NCBI GenBank assembly: GCA_029747585.1
Contig: JAPEVF010000579.1
Coordinates: 1 to 29,377, forward strand
Origin: Pleurotus djamor
Taxonomy: Eukaryota; Basidiomycota; Agaricomycetes; Agaricales; Pleurotaceae
Direction of reading: 5' to 3'
Length of the DNA: 29,377 nt
The notes beneath the pieces are model-generated. The model ran no database searches and was not told the DNA's origin. It saw nothing but the letters and a program-made list of their open reading frames with translations. This document shows, piece after piece, positions 28,185-29,377 of the stretch (its first letter is position 1; each line of letters opens with the position of its first letter). The translations under genes and the position numbers were made by a program.

Positions 28185-29377
28185 TACCTAAGCGTGGCTC
28201 ATACGGATGGTGGCAGAGGTCCCTAACTTTGATTCACACGGGTTTACTTCCTGAAACAAAGGTGCGTGAGTTATGCTGTAAATTCATGAAAGTGAAATTC
28301 AAGGGATTCTGATAGGTCCGTAGCGCCCCTCCCCTTTTCATTGGCGGAGAGACCAGCAGCATGCCAGCCTCTCCGTGTCACTATCTAAGTACATGTGTGT
28401 AGACTACGAGTACTACAGAAGAGAGGGTTGGGCGGTGGTGGTGATACATAGCAGCGGGACAGCATAACGAGGGGAAGGGAAGGGGAATGGCTGAAGAACT
28501 CCCTCCCAATCCTCCTCCTTATATACACCAAGCCACGTCAGTACCACGACCTCTCTCTAAAATTTCTCCCCTCTGCCCTTGCCTTCTTCGCCTCCGAGTC
28601 TCAAGCCTCGACTCTCAACAGCAATTCGGTACCTCTGTAAAAATAATTTTTCGTTCCCTACTACGTAATTTGCGCAAACACGTAGCACCTGCCTAATCTA
28701 CTCTACTCCCGCTAGTACTCAAGGTCATTCATTCTCAGAGGTTCAGAGTAAAAACAATCATATCCAATTCACTCGAAACTGTACAACAAGTGCTTGTAAA
28801 TACACAACTCTATAGACGCCCAACCCTTTCAACTCGACCATCGGACCTTGGTTCCGCAACCATCCAAGACCAATCCAATTCGCCCGAGTCTAGCTGAAGA
28901 CCTTTCGACTCTACGAGAATGTAGAGTCCATCGGTTCCACTCCTCCTCCAATTAATGGACCAACTAGCTTGAGTACACTTGACATGCGGAAACTTGATGG
29001 GCGGCGAGGTTGGTGAGGGAAGGGAAAGGGAGGGGGTGTAGTGCCGGTTTGGGGAGACGGACGCGGAGAGGTCGGGAGGAAGGGGAGGACAATGGTAGAA
29101 ACTCACCCACATGACTCGGCGGCCACCACCATCGTTTCGAGAGAGATTTTGAGCCGAATTCTGTAGATACAATGTCAGTAACAGCCGGGAATGAAATACG
29201 CACCTAAACCCTCGTCGATTCGTGTATACGTCGTTCCTTTTGAGCTAGTAGGCCGGAGCGAGTCAAATTGGCGTCGGGAGGGTGTTAAAACGGCGTCGAA
29301 TCGTTGTTTTTGGCCCAGAAAGGAAGGATAGCGATAAAATGGAGTCGATTTGTATAGATATCGTTCGTGGAGGGTGC
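28180..29377. repeat. Large direct repeat, copy 2 (continues past the window)
   Basis: About 99% identical to 19203-20379 apart from two small insertions (about 28700-28735). It begins inside the last codons of TSR3 and is still matching copy 1 at the last base of the window, so the true length is unknown. It includes the TATA site at 28520-28525. Confidence 0.97.
28810..29172 (-). CDS. Possible small spliced minus-strand gene, copy 2
   Basis: Same 120-codon frame and same possible donor and acceptor as the copy at 19812-20174. The only residue difference (Leu to Phe) falls in the low-complexity part that would be spliced out. Conservation between two such recent copies says little about function. 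No family recognised. Confidence 0.28.
   Translation of the reverse strand: MYLQNSAQNLSRNDGGGRRVMWVSFYHCPPLPPDLSASVSPNRHYTPSLSLPSPTSPPIKFPHVKCTQASWSINWRRSGTDGLYILVESKGLQLDSGELDWSWMVAEPRSDGRVERVGRL

Noticed and set aside
19203..29377. LTR retrotransposon with 1.2-kb LTRs
   Set aside because: The repeats do not begin with TG, no gag or pol is found between them, and the interior holds the host gene TSR3.

Overview
The window is nuclear DNA of a filamentous fungus, most likely an Agaricomycete (Basidiomycota). The pointers are many very short introns (about 45-70 nt, GTRNGT...YAG), CT-rich leaders after TATA boxes, a large Rep-helicase Helitron, a decayed PIF/Harbinger (DDE_Tnp_4) transposase, Ty3/gypsy remnants and a clear TSR3 gene. 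The assembly contains scattered N bases, and most of them fall in one place, the TSR3 gene.

Layout. (1) 1-5855, host genes: two tandem paralogous, intron-rich, minus-strand genes of unknown function (582-1977 and 2106-4398), then a divergently transcribed plus-strand gene (4562-5855) of an uncharacterised family. (2) About 6000-14302, an AT-rich Helitron with one huge coding region: DUF6570-like zinc region, Helitron_like_N, HUH Rep, Pif1-type helicase and a C-terminal papain-like cysteine protease domain. It is split into two reading frames by one extra T in a T7 run at 9315-9321. (3) 14305-16010, a nest of dead elements: a gypsy reverse-transcriptase piece, a Harbinger transposase that still shows its intron, and a gypsy integrase tail. 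(4) 16011-19202, about 3.2 kb with no recognisable gene. (5) 19203 to the end: an 8977-bp segment bounded by about 99% identical direct repeats (19203-20379 and 28180-29377, the second running off the window). It looks like the start of a tandem duplication whose unit carries TSR3.

The 9-kb segment is the unusual part. It holds two separate arrays of small duplicated exon/intron-like modules. On the minus strand (about 20.15-21.1 kb), a roughly 40-bp motif spans a 3' splice site and recurs about nine times. On the plus strand (about 23.2-25.95 kb), modules spaced near 300 bp each begin with a pyrimidine-rich acceptor and a degenerate I-L-(E/D)-(Y/F)-L peptide, and several carry a hairpin whose stem sequence differs between copies while pairing is kept. 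A small spliced ORF (22641-23334) with an intron-rich leader precedes the plus-strand array. TSR3, the enzyme that makes the acp modification on 18S rRNA, closes the unit and is the only gene there with a firm function.

Host-gene exon structures were worked out by hand from splice consensus and reading frame and should be treated as models. No tRNA, rRNA or CRISPR was seen.
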